This document shows, in pieces, positions 26,164 to 35,240 of a stretch of DNA of 64,000 nt. The translations under genes were made by a program, and so were the position numbers. A model generated the notes under the pieces. That model saw only the letters and a program-made list of their open reading frames with translations. It was not told where the DNA came from and made no database searches. The DNA comes from Streptomyces sp. CA-210063 (GTDB taxonomy: Bacteria; Actinomycetota; Actinomycetes; Streptomycetales; Streptomycetaceae). The stretch is from contig NZ_CP102512.1 of NCBI RefSeq assembly GCF_024612015.1, forward strand, positions 3,286,001-3,350,000. Reading direction: 5' to 3'. Position 1 is the stretch's first letter. Every line of letters starts with the position of its first letter.

Positions 26164-26931
26164 ATGGTGCTGCGGGCACGGTTGCGTCAGGGCTCAGGGC
26201 CCCTGGGAGCCTTGGTGTTCGTGGTGGCCTCACTCGTACTGGTCGCGTACGGCATCACACCCGGCCTGACCGACTTCCGCGTCTCCGACGCGGGCCTGGA
26301 GGTACTCACCGATGTCGGCACGGCCGTGGCCATGGGATTCTCGTGCTGGTCCGGCAGCACGGAATCGCGCTCGGGTACACGGTGGCTCGCGGACACGTCC
26401 GTACGCCGACGGCCCGCGGTGATCCTGCTCGCCATGTCGCCCGGGGCTCTCTGGGCCCTGGCAGGCAATGCCGTACTGCTCCTCGCCGTGTGGTCGGTGA
26501 CCTCCTCGGGGCACCCCGAAGACCTGGTCACGTATCAGCTGCTCTTCTGGTCCGCTGCCCAGCTGGTCCCCTGCTGTGCCCTGGGGTTCAGTGTGGGGCG
26601 GGTGCTCCCCCTGCGCGCCGTACCTCCCCTGCTGACGTTCGCGATGTGGTCCCTCTCCCCCTGGCTGTTGCCCCCCGTCGGCCTCCGCGGCGGATGGGAG
26701 CTGTACGCCGGCCCTGTCCGAGGATCCTCGAACGGCACGTGGTGGTCCGTGGTGCTGGAGCGGCTGCTGGACTGCCTGGTCGCCGCCCACTACCTCCTCG
26801 CCGCCTCCGTGTTCCTGCTGCTCTGCGCCCGGCGATGGCGAAGTGCCGTGCTCCTCACCGCCGCCCTGACCGTCTCCTGGTTCGTGCCGTACGGCCTCCA
26901 CTCCGCCTCCGCATGGGACAGCTCCCGGTGA
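26164..26931 (+). CDS. Integral membrane protein, probable ABC permease-like
   Basis: The 255-residue protein (ATG 26164) has about six hydrophobic segments (first about 14-32) and basic connecting loops (SVRRRPAVIL). It resembles ABC-2 permease-like membrane proteins in such sigma-ABC operons but has no diagnostic motif. It lies 52 bp behind the sigma gene and 38 bp before the zinc-finger membrane gene. The ABC ATPase encoded two genes downstream could energise it. Transported substrate unknown. Confidence 0.65.
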   Translation: MVLRARLRQGSGPLGALVFVVASLVLVAYGITPGLTDFRVSDAGLEVLTDVGTAVAMGFSCWSGSTESRSGTRWLADTSVRRRPAVILLAMSPGALWALAGNAVLLLAVWSVTSSGHPEDLVTYQLLFWSAAQLVPCCALGFSVGRVLPLRAVPPLLTFAMWSLSPWLLPPVGLRGGWELYAGPVRGSSNGTWWSVVLERLLDCLVAAHYLLAASVFLLLCARRWRSAVLLTAALTVSWFVPYGLHSASAWDSSR

Positions 26932-26969
26932 AAGACGCTTCCCCCTCGCAAACCCCCAGAAGGCAGCCG

Positions 26970-27944
26970 ATGACCGACCGCTCCTCCCTGGCCCGCACCC
27001 TCCCCCGCACCGACGACCGCCACCTGCCTCCCTCCTGGGTCACCGACTACGCCCACGGCACTCTCTCCTCCACTCTCCTCACCCACACGGAGGCTCATCT
27101 CCTCGCATGCCGCCGATGCGCCTCCGCCGTCAACTCCTCTGTACAGAACGGAACTCACGGAATGCGCCTCGACGCCATGCGCGGAGCCCTGTTCAACCGG
27201 TTGGGCGGGTCCCCACCCGATGACCCACCGCGACCTGTGCCCCCAGGCGACAGCCGACCGTGGCGACAGCCCCCTTGGCTGGCCGCCGTGCACGGGCTGC
27301 GCCTGCCGTGGCTGCTCGCCGTGCTCGGCGTGTGTGCGGCCGGTGTCGGGCTCGCCCACCTCAACAGCGACGACGACACCCTCCCCGTACTGCTCCTCCT
27401 CGCCCCCTTGCTGCCGCTGCTCTGCGTGGCCGCGAGCTACGGCGGAAGGGCGGATCCGTTCGTGGAGGTGACCCGGACGACGCCGGGGGGAGGGCTGCGC
27501 CTGTTGCTGATCCGCACCGGGCAGGTACTGGCGCTGTGCGTGCCCCTGCTGGCGGCCGCCACGTTCACGCTGTCCCGGGCCGAGGAAACCACGCACGACG
27601 ACCTCGAGGTGGCTCCCGCCGGCTGGCTCCTCCCCTGTCTGTTCCTCACCCTGACGACGCTGCTGCTCAGCTCTTACGTCGACAGCCGGCCCGCGGCTCT
27701 GGCCACCAGCTGTGGATGGCTGCTCGTCGTCGCGGCGGTCGCCCGTCTGCACAACCAGAAGCACCCCGTGACAGGCCTGCACCCGAAGGAACTGATCGGC
27801 GCGCTGAACCACCTTCTCGGCGAGACCGCCCAAACGGTCTGGGCCATCGGCGCCGCCGTCCTCGTAGAACTCCTCTTCCTCCGCCGCTACGCCTTCAGCA
27901 CCCCCACCCCCGGCGACCGACGCCCTCCCCGAGGCCCCCGATGA
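26970..27944 (+). CDS. Zinc-finger membrane protein, candidate anti-sigma factor fused to permease-like domain
   Basis: The 324-residue protein (ATG 26970 after AGAAGGCAGCCG) starts with a cytoplasmic anti-sigma-like zinc finger: THTEAHLLACRRCASAV holds His-x3-Cys-x2-Cys at about residues 41-48. This is followed by six hydrophobic segments (from about 112 on). ZAS anti-sigma factors bind their ECF sigma with such a domain, so it may hold the sigma factor encoded upstream. The multi-helix C-terminal half, next to an ABC ATPase whose gene overlaps by 4 bp, suggests a combined anti-sigma/permease protein. Family knowledge supports each part; the combined role is inference. Confidence 0.7.
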   Translation: MTDRSSLARTLPRTDDRHLPPSWVTDYAHGTLSSTLLTHTEAHLLACRRCASAVNSSVQNGTHGMRLDAMRGALFNRLGGSPPDDPPRPVPPGDSRPWRQPPWLAAVHGLRLPWLLAVLGVCAAGVGLAHLNSDDDTLPVLLLLAPLLPLLCVAASYGGRADPFVEVTRTTPGGGLRLLLIRTGQVLALCVPLLAAATFTLSRAEETTHDDLEVAPAGWLLPCLFLTLTTLLLSSYVDSRPAALATSCGWLLVVAAVARLHNQKHPVTGLHPKELIGALNHLLGETAQTVWAIGAAVLVELLFLRRYAFSTPTPGDRRPPRGPR

Positions 27945-28636
27945 TCCACACCACCCGTCTCTCCGTACGCCACCGTCGCGCCCTCGTCCTCGACGACGTC
28001 ACCCTCACCCTCGGCCCGGGCGTCCACGCCGTACTCGGCCCCAACGGCGCGGGCAAGTCGACCCTCCTCCGGGTGCTCGCCACCGCGACCGCCCCGACCG
28101 AAGGCGCGGTGACGCTCCTCGACCGCGACCCCCGCGTCCCGGCCCAGCGCCTGGAGATCAGGCGCCGCCTGGGCTACCTCCCCCAGGAATTCGGTGTGTT
28201 CCGGAGCTACACGGTCCGGGAGTTCCTGTCCTACGCCGCCTGGCTGCGCGAGATGCCGGGCCGCCGTATCCCGGAAGCGGTGGAGAAGGCCGCCGAGGCC
28301 GTCGACCTCCACGACCGCCTCGGCCACAAGCTCCGCACCCTCTCCGGCGGCATGAAACAACGTGTCGGCATCGCGCAGGCCATCGTCAACTCACCGACGC
28401 TGCTCCTGCTCGACGAGCCGACGACCGGGCTGGATCCGCGGCAGCGATCCGACTTCCACGCGCTGGTACGGCGGTTGGGCCGCAACGCCTGCGCGGTCGT
28501 GTGCACGCATCTCATGGAGGACGTCGAGGGCGCCTGCGACGACGTCACCGTCCTGTCGGCCGGCCGCGTCGCCTTCCACGGCCCGCTCGACGCACTCGAC
28601 GCAGCCGGCGGCTACGCGGCGGTCGTGGCGACCTGA
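27941..28636 (+). CDS. ABC transporter ATP-binding protein
   Basis: The 231-residue ATPase has Walker A GPNGAGKSTLL (about 35-45), Q-loop YLPQEFG, signature LSGGMKQRVGIAQAI (about 135-149), Walker B LLLLDEPTTGLDP and H-loop CTHLMED. The sequence type resembles drug/export ABC-2 ATPases. ATG overlaps the stop of the zinc-finger membrane protein (ATGA), so it is translationally coupled. It would power the membrane protein(s) of this sigma-factor operon. Its 3' end overlaps the convergent rhomboid-like gene by 25 bp. Confidence 0.92.
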   Translation: MIHTTRLSVRHRRALVLDDVTLTLGPGVHAVLGPNGAGKSTLLRVLATATAPTEGAVTLLDRDPRVPAQRLEIRRRLGYLPQEFGVFRSYTVREFLSYAAWLREMPGRRIPEAVEKAAEAVDLHDRLGHKLRTLSGGMKQRVGIAQAIVNSPTLLLLDEPTTGLDPRQRSDFHALVRRLGRNACAVVCTHLMEDVEGACDDVTVLSAGRVAFHGPLDALDAAGGYAAVVAT

Positions 28637-29424
28637 GCCGCCTTCCACCACCCGCGCACCACCGGCCACGTCGCCACCCCGATCGCCAAGGCCATCAGAT
28701 GCCCCCAGTTCGTCATCGGGTCTGTGAACGCGATCAGGTCGTCGACCAGCATGCCCCCGAACCCCACCAGAACAGGCCACCGCAGCCACGGCGGCAGCAG
28801 CCCCGCCAGCGCCCCCACGCTCGCCGCCACCCCGAAGCTGATGCCGTAGTCGAGGCGGTGGAGAGAGCTGTCGGGAAGGTGGCCGGCCAGGACGGCCAGG
28901 CCCACCGGGACCTCCGTCGCGAGCGTGGCGAGCACATGCCCCAGCAGGAAGACCCCGGCCGTGCGCCACCCGCCGATACGGCGTTCCAGCGCGGTCAGCA
29001 CCAGCAGAAACCCGAGGGCGTACGGCGAACCGACCCCGCCCGCGACCCACAGCGCGCTCGCGAACAGCACGAGCACCGGGGTCCGGACGAGGTGCGCCAC
29101 GTCCGTGCTGGAGCCCTGGTGCAGGGCGTGCACCAGGGCGGGATCGGCGTACTCGGCGACGACCGAGGTGAGCACCAGGACGGCGGCGTAGAAGAAGGTG
29201 AAGGGCGTGCCCTGGGGGGTGGGGAGCAGCCGCCGGAGGCGGGAGTGGGTGATCCGGGCAGGGCTGTGGTGGCCGAGCCGCCCCGCGGGCGCCCGCTCCT
29301 CCGTCCGCACGGGCGCCGCACCCGGCTGCCGTGGGATTCCGTCGAGGACGGGGCCGGCCACCGACGGTGTCACGTCGGCCCCGGCGCCCCCCTCCGGGGC
29401 CTCCACACGCTCGGCGGCATCCAC
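28612..29424 (-). CDS. Rhomboid-like integral membrane protein
   Basis: I start at the GTG 29424 behind GGAGGGAG (270 residues); the frame is open to 29493. After an N-terminal disordered segment, six hydrophobic helices follow. The core pattern fits rhomboid-fold proteins of actinobacteria: a long helix with DYGISFGVAASVGALAG, and GHLMALAIG with a conserved His in the last helix. The canonical GxSxG is not clearly intact, so protease activity is uncertain; many such proteins are annotated rhomboid-like. Overlaps the end of the convergent ABC ATPase gene. Confidence 0.7.
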   Translation of the reverse strand: MDAAERVEAPEGGAGADVTPSVAGPVLDGIPRQPGAAPVRTEERAPAGRLGHHSPARITHSRLRRLLPTPQGTPFTFFYAAVLVLTSVVAEYADPALVHALHQGSSTDVAHLVRTPVLVLFASALWVAGGVGSPYALGFLLVLTALERRIGGWRTAGVFLLGHVLATLATEVPVGLAVLAGHLPDSSLHRLDYGISFGVAASVGALAGLLPPWLRWPVLVGFGGMLVDDLIAFTDPMTNWGHLMALAIGVATWPVVRGWWKAAQVATTAA

Positions 29425-29524
29425 GGTGAAGTGCTCCCTCCGTTTCACCCCACCCTCGACGCCCCCGTACGCCCTGTCTGTGACCCCCGCCACCCTCTGC
29501 GCGATTCACAGCAACCTGACAGCC

Positions 29525-30226
29525 CTAGGGAAGATCCCGCACGTTCCTCGCGATCCCCCGCGACACCCGCTCCGCATACGCCCGGAACCGCCCCGCCATG
29601 TCGAACCCCTTCGGATCCAGCACCCACTGGATCTGCAGCCCGTCCATCACGGCGGCCAGCTCCTGCGCGACGGCCACGACATCCGTGTCGGCCCGCAGCT
29701 CACCGGTGTCCACGCCCCGCCGCAGCACCCCGGCGACGGTGTCCACGACCTCGGCGTACCGCTTGACGAAGTACGCGTGGGCGGGGTGCCCGGGGTCGCC
29801 CGCCTCGGCGGCCAGGACGTTGAACATACGGGTGCGGCCGAGCCGCGTGCTGTTGAACTCGGCGAGTTTCACGAGCGCCGCGAACATCTGGGCCGCCGAC
29901 TCGAACTCCCGTGAGAAGAACCGTTCCCGGTCGGTCTCGTCCATGCGCCCCAGCACTTGGACGAGAAGGTCCTCCTTGCCGCGGAAATGATGCAGCAGCC
30001 CGCCCTGGGTGATGCCGACGTCCTTGGCGATACGGGCGAGCGAGGAGGCGTGGAAGCCCCATTGGGCGAAGTGCTCGACGGCCGCGTCGAGAATGCGCAG
30101 TCGCCGCTCGTCACCGACGGCGTACGAGCCACGCGCACCGACCCCGTCCGGTCTCCGCGTGCCGCCCCCATCCGGCTCGGGCCCGCCGGACCCCTCCGAC
30201 CTCCGGTTCCGCACCATGTCCGCCAC
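29525..30226 (-). CDS. TetR/AcrR family transcriptional regulator
   Basis: The 233-residue protein has a disordered Gly/Pro-rich head of about 35 residues, a TetR HTH (RLRILDAAVEHFAQWGFHASSLARIAKDVGITQGGLLHHFRGKEDLL, about 42-88) and a helical effector domain. In related genomes a TetR gene of this kind is found divergent from an MFS transporter and a GH3 glycosidase gene. Here the MFS gene is reduced to a remnant, so this repressor may have lost one of its targets (inference). Confidence 0.9.
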   Translation of the reverse strand: MADMVRNRRSEGSGGPEPDGGGTRRPDGVGARGSYAVGDERRLRILDAAVEHFAQWGFHASSLARIAKDVGITQGGLLHHFRGKEDLLVQVLGRMDETDRERFFSREFESAAQMFAALVKLAEFNSTRLGRTRMFNVLAAEAGDPGHPAHAYFVKRYAEVVDTVAGVLRRGVDTGELRADTDVVAVAQELAAVMDGLQIQWVLDPKGFDMAGRFRAYAERVSRGIARNVRDLP

Positions 30227-30392
30227 CCTAACGGCCCTGCGCCCCCCTGCGGCGTGCCCTCGCAGGTCCGTGCGGAACCGGCGGTTACACGAGTCAACCC
30301 CACCCTTCTTTCAAGCCATCTGCCGCGTGATTGTGGCAACTTGCCCAATACCTAGTAGCCACTCGGTTTTGCTGCTTCCCTGAACTCGCCTG

Positions 30393-30566
30393 CTCGGCAA
30401 GGCGACCGCTCCGTCCCCCGACCCCCAGTCCCTCGTCCCGATCATCGCCCCGGGCCTGCTGGCCATCGGCGGCAGCGGCTCCAACTACAGCGCCCTCTTC
30501 CTCTTCGGCGCCGCCGCCGCGATCGTGGGCGCTGTCGCCGTCCAGTTCGTCCGCTCCGTCAAGTAG
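30393..30566 (+). pseudogene. 3' remnant of an MFS transporter gene
   Basis: In frame with the TAG at 30564-30566 the bases read GKATAPSPDPQSLVPII, then APGLLAIGGSGSNYSALFLF and GAAAAIVGAVAVQFVRSVK. These are a loop and the last transmembrane helix of an MFS transporter, ending with its basic tail. Nothing upstream encodes the other eleven helices; the bases before 30390 are lower in G+C and unrelated. The gene was probably deleted from its 5' side, leaving about 57 codons just before the GH3 gene. Confidence 0.7.
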
Positions 30567-30615
30567 CCCCGCCCCGGCCCCCACGGCCCCACGGCCCCAC
30601 GTACAAGGAACCCCG

Positions 30616-32364
30616 ATGCTCCCGTACCGCGACCCGAACCGCCCCGTCGACGAACGGGTGGAAGACCTCCTGGCCCGGATGACCCTCGCGGAGAAGGCGG
30701 GCCAGCTCTTCCACGCGGTGCTGACGATGAACGGCGACGGAACGCTCGCCGAGGCGGCCGGCGGCCCGTTCCCTCGGCGCGGCACCACCGATCTGGTCAC
30801 GGACGGGCACCTGACCCACTTCAACCTCCTCGGCCAGTACGGGGTCCGGGAGACGGCCGAGTGGGTCAACCGGCTCCAGGCGCTCGCGGCGGACACCCGG
30901 CTGGGCATCCCGGTCACCCTCTCCACCGACCCGCGCCACGCGTTCACCGACAACCCGGGCGCGTCCTTCGGCTCCGGGGCCTTCTCGGCCTGGCCCGAAC
31001 CCCTGGGCCTGGCCGCGATCGGCGAGACGGAGCTGGTGGAGAAGTTCGGCGACACCGTCCGCCGCGAGTATCTCTCCGTCGGCTTCCGCGTCGCCCTCCA
31101 CCCGCAGATCGACCTCGCCACTGAGCCCCGCTGGTCCCGCCAGTCCGGCACCTTCGGCTCGTCCGCCGAGGTCACGAGCGCGCTCGTACGGGCGTACGTA
31201 CGCGGCCTGCAGGGACGCCGGCTCGGCCATCGCTCCGTCGCCGCCATGGTCAAGCACTTCCCCGGCGGTGGCCCGCAGAAGGACGGCGAGGACCCGCACT
31301 TCCCGCACGGCAAGGAACAGATCTATCCGGGCGGCATGCGCGAGCACCACCTCGCGCCCTTCAAGGCGGCGATCGAGGCCGGCTGCTCGCAGATGATGCC
31401 GTCCTACGGCCAGCCGATCGGCGTGGACGACTGGGAGGAGGTCGGCTTCGGCTTCAACCGGGACGTCCTCACCAGGCTGTTGCGCGAACGCCTCGGCTTC
31501 GACGGCATCGTCTGCACCGACTGGGGCCTGCTCACCGACTCCCCCATCGGCGACGAGATGCACCAGGCCCGCGCCTGGGGCGTCGAACATCTCACTGTCA
31601 CCGAACGCGCGGCCAAGGCCCTGGACGCGGGCGCCGACCAGTTCGGCGGCGAACAGTGCCCCGAGGTGATCGTGGAGCTCGTCCGCTCCGGCCGGATCTC
31701 CGAGGAGCGCGTCGACGCCTCCGTACGCCGGCTCCTGCGCGAGAAGTTCGTCCTCGGCCTCTTCGAGCACCGGTACGTCGACCCGAACCGCGCCGAGGAG
31801 ACCGTCGGCGCGAGCGAGTTCACCGCCCTCGGCGAAGCCGCCCAGCGCCGCTCGCTCACCGTCCTGACCAACCACTCCCTGCTCCCCCTCACCGACCGCC
31901 CGAACCTGTACGTCGAGGGCGTGGGCGCGCAGACGGCGTCCCTCTACGGCAATGTCGTGGCCGATCCGGCCCACGCGGACGTGGCCGTACTGCGGCTGCG
32001 CACGCCCTACGAGCAACGGCCGGGGTTCTTCGAGTCGTTCTTCCACTCCGGGTCGCTGGCGTTCGGCGAGGAACGGCTGAAGGAGATCCTGGCGCTGCTG
32101 GAGGCCGTGCCCACGCTGGTCTGCGTCAATCTGGAACGGCCCGCCGTACTCCCGGAGATCGCCGCGAAGGCCGCGGCGCTCGTCGCCGACTACGGGGCCT
32201 CCGACACGGCCCTGCTCGACGTCGCCTTCGGGCGGGCGCGGGCCGAGGGCCGGCTGCCCTTCGAACTGCCGCGTTCCATGGCGGCGGTGGAGGCGTCCCG
32301 CCCGGACGTGCCGGGCGACACCGAGGACCCGGTCTTCCCGTACGGCCACGGCCTGGCGCTCTGA
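30616..32364 (+). CDS. Glycoside hydrolase family 3 (beta-glucosidase-like)
   Basis: The 582-residue protein (ATG 30616 after ACAAGGAACCCC) has the GH3 N-terminal TIM barrel: MTLAEKAGQLFHAV, PVTLSTDPRHAF, KHFPGGGPQKDGEDPHF, and the nucleophile aspartate in GFDGIVCTDWGLLTDS (about residue 302). The alpha/beta sandwich follows with RSLTVLTNHSLLPL, and the protein ends at YGHGLAL. There is no signal peptide, so it acts in the cytoplasm on imported glucosides. An MFS transporter remnant directly upstream suggests it once formed a transport-hydrolysis pair. Confidence 0.92.
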   Translation: MLPYRDPNRPVDERVEDLLARMTLAEKAGQLFHAVLTMNGDGTLAEAAGGPFPRRGTTDLVTDGHLTHFNLLGQYGVRETAEWVNRLQALAADTRLGIPVTLSTDPRHAFTDNPGASFGSGAFSAWPEPLGLAAIGETELVEKFGDTVRREYLSVGFRVALHPQIDLATEPRWSRQSGTFGSSAEVTSALVRAYVRGLQGRRLGHRSVAAMVKHFPGGGPQKDGEDPHFPHGKEQIYPGGMREHHLAPFKAAIEAGCSQMMPSYGQPIGVDDWEEVGFGFNRDVLTRLLRERLGFDGIVCTDWGLLTDSPIGDEMHQARAWGVEHLTVTERAAKALDAGADQFGGEQCPEVIVELVRSGRISEERVDASVRRLLREKFVLGLFEHRYVDPNRAEETVGASEFTALGEAAQRRSLTVLTNHSLLPLTDRPNLYVEGVGAQTASLYGNVVADPAHADVAVLRLRTPYEQRPGFFESFFHSGSLAFGEERLKEILALLEAVPTLVCVNLERPAVLPEIAAKAAALVADYGASDTALLDVAFGRARAEGRLPFELPRSMAAVEASRPDVPGDTEDPVFPYGHGLAL

Positions 32365-32434
32365 TCACGCCAAGTCGTCGCCGGGCGGTCGTCATTCGGC
32401 CTCCCTCACGTCACGGACACGTGAAAATGGGCGT

Positions 32435-33109
32435 ATGCCCATCACCGACGAACCCGAAGTCATCGACCGGCGCGAGGGCCCCTACGGCGAGGTCGTGCTG
32501 CGGCGGCACGGAGAGCTGTTGCAGATCATCGCCAACGGGTGCTTCCTGATGGACACTTCGGACGGACGCTCCGAGCGCCTGCTGGTCGACGCCGCCCTCG
32601 ACGCACTGACCGGCCGTTCTCAGCCAAGTGTGCTGATCGGCGGTCTGGGCGTCGGTTTCTCGCTCGCGCACGCGGCAGCGGATCCACGCTGGGGCCGGAT
32701 CACGGTTGTCGAACGCGAACCCTCCGTCATCGAGTGGCACCGCACGGGACCGCTGGCCGCCGTGTCCGCCGAAGCACTCGCGGACCCTCGCACGGACATC
32801 GTGGAAGCGGACCTCGTCGCCTACGTCAATGAGACATCCGCCACGTTCGACGCGCTCTGCCTGGACATCGACAACGGGCCCGGCTGGACGGTCTCCGAGG
32901 GCAACGAGAACCTGTACTCACCGGCCGGACTGGCAAGCTGCGCAAGGGTGTTGAGCCCTGGTGGGGTACTGGCCGTGTGGTCCGCGCAGCCATCTGCGGA
33001 ATTCGAGGAAACCTTGGGGAATGCCGGGTTCCAACAGGTGCGTACCGAAGAGATCCCGGTTGCCCGGGGAGTTCCGGACGTCGTGCACCTCGCGGTCCGA
33101 CCTGGATAG
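32435..33109 (+). CDS. Spermidine synthase-like (SpeE-type) Rossmann protein
   Basis: The 224-residue protein has the aminopropyltransferase-like Rossmann core: VLIGGLGVGFSLAHAA (motif I), ITVVEREPSVIEWHR (acidic residue binding the sulfonium cofactor), DALCLDIDNGPGW, and VLSPGGVLAVWSAQPS. It lacks the N-terminal beta-barrel of true spermidine synthases, so it may be a related methyltransferase or aminopropyltransferase of unknown substrate. It stands alone between the GH3 gene and the two-component system, with about 130 bp to the latter. Confidence 0.78.
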   Translation: MPITDEPEVIDRREGPYGEVVLRRHGELLQIIANGCFLMDTSDGRSERLLVDAALDALTGRSQPSVLIGGLGVGFSLAHAAADPRWGRITVVEREPSVIEWHRTGPLAAVSAEALADPRTDIVEADLVAYVNETSATFDALCLDIDNGPGWTVSEGNENLYSPAGLASCARVLSPGGVLAVWSAQPSAEFEETLGNAGFQQVRTEEIPVARGVPDVVHLAVRPG

Positions 33110-33240
33110 CCCTGGCGTGGTGACTGCCCGTACCCTGCTTGCCTGGCGCCGATCATTCAAGCGTCAATCGCAGTCATGCGCAGCCACGCGCAGTCAAGGG
33201 ATCACCCCACGGATTCCGGAAAGCAACTCAGGGGCGGGCG

Positions 33241-33978
33241 ATGGAGCAGACACACACCTCCCACAGCAGCACGACGGCCACGCCTGGCGCACAGCGCCGG
33301 GTGCTCGTGGTCGAGGACGACCCGACGATCGTCGACGCCATCGCGGCCCGCCTGCGCGCCGAGGGTTTCGTCGTACAGACCGCGTCCGACGGGCCGGCCG
33401 CGGTCGACACCGCGGAGGCCTGGCAGCCCGACCTGCTGATCCTCGACATCATGCTGCCCGGCTTCGACGGCCTGGAGGTGTGCAGGCGCGTCCAGGCCCA
33501 GCGGCCCGTCCCCGTGCTGATGCTCACCGCCCGGGACGACGAGACGGACATGCTGGTCGGGCTCGGCGTCGGCGCCGACGACTACATGACCAAGCCGTTC
33601 TCCATGCGTGAGCTGGCCGCGCGCGTGCATGTCCTGCTGCGCCGGGTGGAGCGGGCCGCGCTGGCCGCCACCACGCCGCGCTCGGGCATCCTGCGCCTCG
33701 GCGAGCTGGAGATCGACCACGCGCAGCGCCGCGTCCGGGTGCGCAGCGAGGACGTACACCTCACTCCCACCGAGTTCGACCTCCTCGTATGCCTCGCGAA
33801 CACCCCGCGTGCCGTACTCTCGCGCGAGCAGCTGCTCGCCGAGGTGTGGGACTGGGCGGACGCGTCCGGGACGCGGACCGTGGACAGCCACATCAAGGCG
33901 CTGCGGCGGAAGATCGGCGCGGAGCGGATCCGCACGGTGCACGGTGTCGGGTACGCCCTGGAGACCCCGACCCCCTGA
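33241..33978 (+). CDS. OmpR/PhoB family response regulator
   Basis: The 245-residue protein has a receiver domain (about 18-133: VLVVEDDPTIVDAI, phosphoacceptor Asp in LLILDIMLPG near residue 68, Lys in MTKPFS) and an OmpR-type winged helix (about 150-240: LTPTEFDLLVCLANTPRAVLSREQLL, TVDSHIKALRRKIG). It is 63 bp upstream of a histidine kinase gene on the same strand, so the two form one two-component system. The position two genes before kgd is shared with other Streptomyces chromosomes. Signal unknown. Confidence 0.95.
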   Translation: MEQTHTSHSSTTATPGAQRRVLVVEDDPTIVDAIAARLRAEGFVVQTASDGPAAVDTAEAWQPDLLILDIMLPGFDGLEVCRRVQAQRPVPVLMLTARDDETDMLVGLGVGADDYMTKPFSMRELAARVHVLLRRVERAALAATTPRSGILRLGELEIDHAQRRVRVRSEDVHLTPTEFDLLVCLANTPRAVLSREQLLAEVWDWADASGTRTVDSHIKALRRKIGAERIRTVHGVGYALETPTP

Positions 33979-34041
33979 CACCGGCACTCGCTTCGCGTGC
34001 GGAGGGCATACGCAGGCACGTAGACACAGGGGACTGGTGGC

Positions 34042-35190
34042 GTGATGAGCGGAGTCGGTGACCCACGGTCGCGGAACCTCGGTGACGCGCAGTCACGGGA
34101 GGGGGCGGAACCGCTCGGCGGTCTGCGTCCCTTCTCGATCAAGACGAAGCTCGGCGCGCTCGTCGTCATCTCGGTCCTGATCACGACCGGTCTGTCGATG
34201 ATCGCGGTGCACACCAAGACCGAGCTGCGCTTCATCACGGTCTTCTCGATGATCGCCACACTCCTGATTACGCAGTTCGTGGCGCATTCGCTCACCGCCC
34301 CCCTGGACGAGATGAACGCCGTCGCCCGGTCCATCTCGCGCGGCGACTACACCCGGCGGGTCCGCGAGAACCGCCGGGACGAGCTGGGCGACCTCGCCCA
34401 CACGATCAATCTCATGGCCGACGAGCTGGAGGCCCAGGACCGCCAGCGCAAGGAGCTCGTGGCGAACGTCTCCCACGAGCTCCGCACCCCCATCGCCGGC
34501 CTCCGTGCCGTCCTGGAGAACATCGTCGACGGCGTCACCCAGGCCGACCCCGAGACGATGCGCACGGCCCTGAAGCAGACGGAACGCCTGGGCCGCCTGG
34601 TCGAGACCCTCCTGGACCTCTCACGCCTGGACAACGGCGTGGTCCCGCTCCGCCGCCGCCGCTTCGAGGTCTGGCCGTACCTCTCGGGCGTCCTGAAGGA
34701 GGCCCAGATGGTCGCCTCCGCGCGCGGCGGCTTCGCCTCGGACTCCGGCAAGCACACGCGTACGGACGTGCACCTGCATCTGGACGTCCACCCGCCGGAG
34801 CTGACGGCCAACGCGGACCCGGAACGCATCCACCAGGTCGTCGCCAACCTCATCGACAACGCGGTCAAGCACAGCCCGGCCCACGGCCGCGTCACGGTGA
34901 AGGCCCGGCGGGGCCCCACCCCCGAGTCCCTGGACCTCGAAGTCCTTGACGAGGGCCCCGGCATCCCCGAGTCCGAATGGCACCGCGTCTTCGAGCGCTT
35001 CAACCGAGGCGCGGTCAGCTCCCCCCACGGCCCCGGCAGCGACGGCGGCACCGGCCTCGGCCTGGCGATCGCCCGCTGGGCGGTGGACCTCCACGGCGGC
35101 CGCATCGGCGTGGCCGAGTCCCCGAAGGGCTGCCGCATCCAGGTGGTTCTGCCGGGCATCCCGCCCCAGGGTGCCCTCCGCGCCCCTTGA
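34042..35190 (+). CDS. Sensor histidine kinase
   Basis: About 382 residues (GTG 34042 or the ATG at 34045). Two hydrophobic helices (about 34-52 and 60-80) with almost no outer loop, a HAMP domain (about 82-135: LTAPLDEMNAVARSISRGDY), HisKA with the H-box VSHELRTPIAGLRAVLENI (His about 153) and HATPase_c with NLIDNAVKHSP and GTGLGLAIARW. The near absence of an outer sensor loop suggests it senses within the membrane or through another protein. Partner of the response regulator just upstream. The stop codon lies inside a dispersed repeat. Confidence 0.95.
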   Translation: MMSGVGDPRSRNLGDAQSREGAEPLGGLRPFSIKTKLGALVVISVLITTGLSMIAVHTKTELRFITVFSMIATLLITQFVAHSLTAPLDEMNAVARSISRGDYTRRVRENRRDELGDLAHTINLMADELEAQDRQRKELVANVSHELRTPIAGLRAVLENIVDGVTQADPETMRTALKQTERLGRLVETLLDLSRLDNGVVPLRRRRFEVWPYLSGVLKEAQMVASARGGFASDSGKHTRTDVHLHLDVHPPELTANADPERIHQVVANLIDNAVKHSPAHGRVTVKARRGPTPESLDLEVLDEGPGIPESEWHRVFERFNRGAVSSPHGPGSDGGTGLGLAIARWAVDLHGGRIGVAESPKGCRIQVVLPGIPPQGALRAP

Positions 35191-35240
35191 GGGGCGCGGG
35201 GAACTGTGCGAGCAACCACACACAGCCCGCAGCCGAACGC
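35179..35240. repeat. Dispersed GC-rich palindromic repeat, copy 4
   Basis: cgccccttgaggggcgcggg followed by gaactgtgcgagcaaccaca and cagcccgca. It overlaps the histidine kinase stop codon (35188-35190) and shares its core with the copies near 1797, 4340, 6893 and 43640. Confidence 0.7.

Noticed and set aside
29198..29914. Plus-strand frame over the rhomboid-like and TetR genes
   Set aside because: It mixes antisense of two real genes and lacks a ribosome site.
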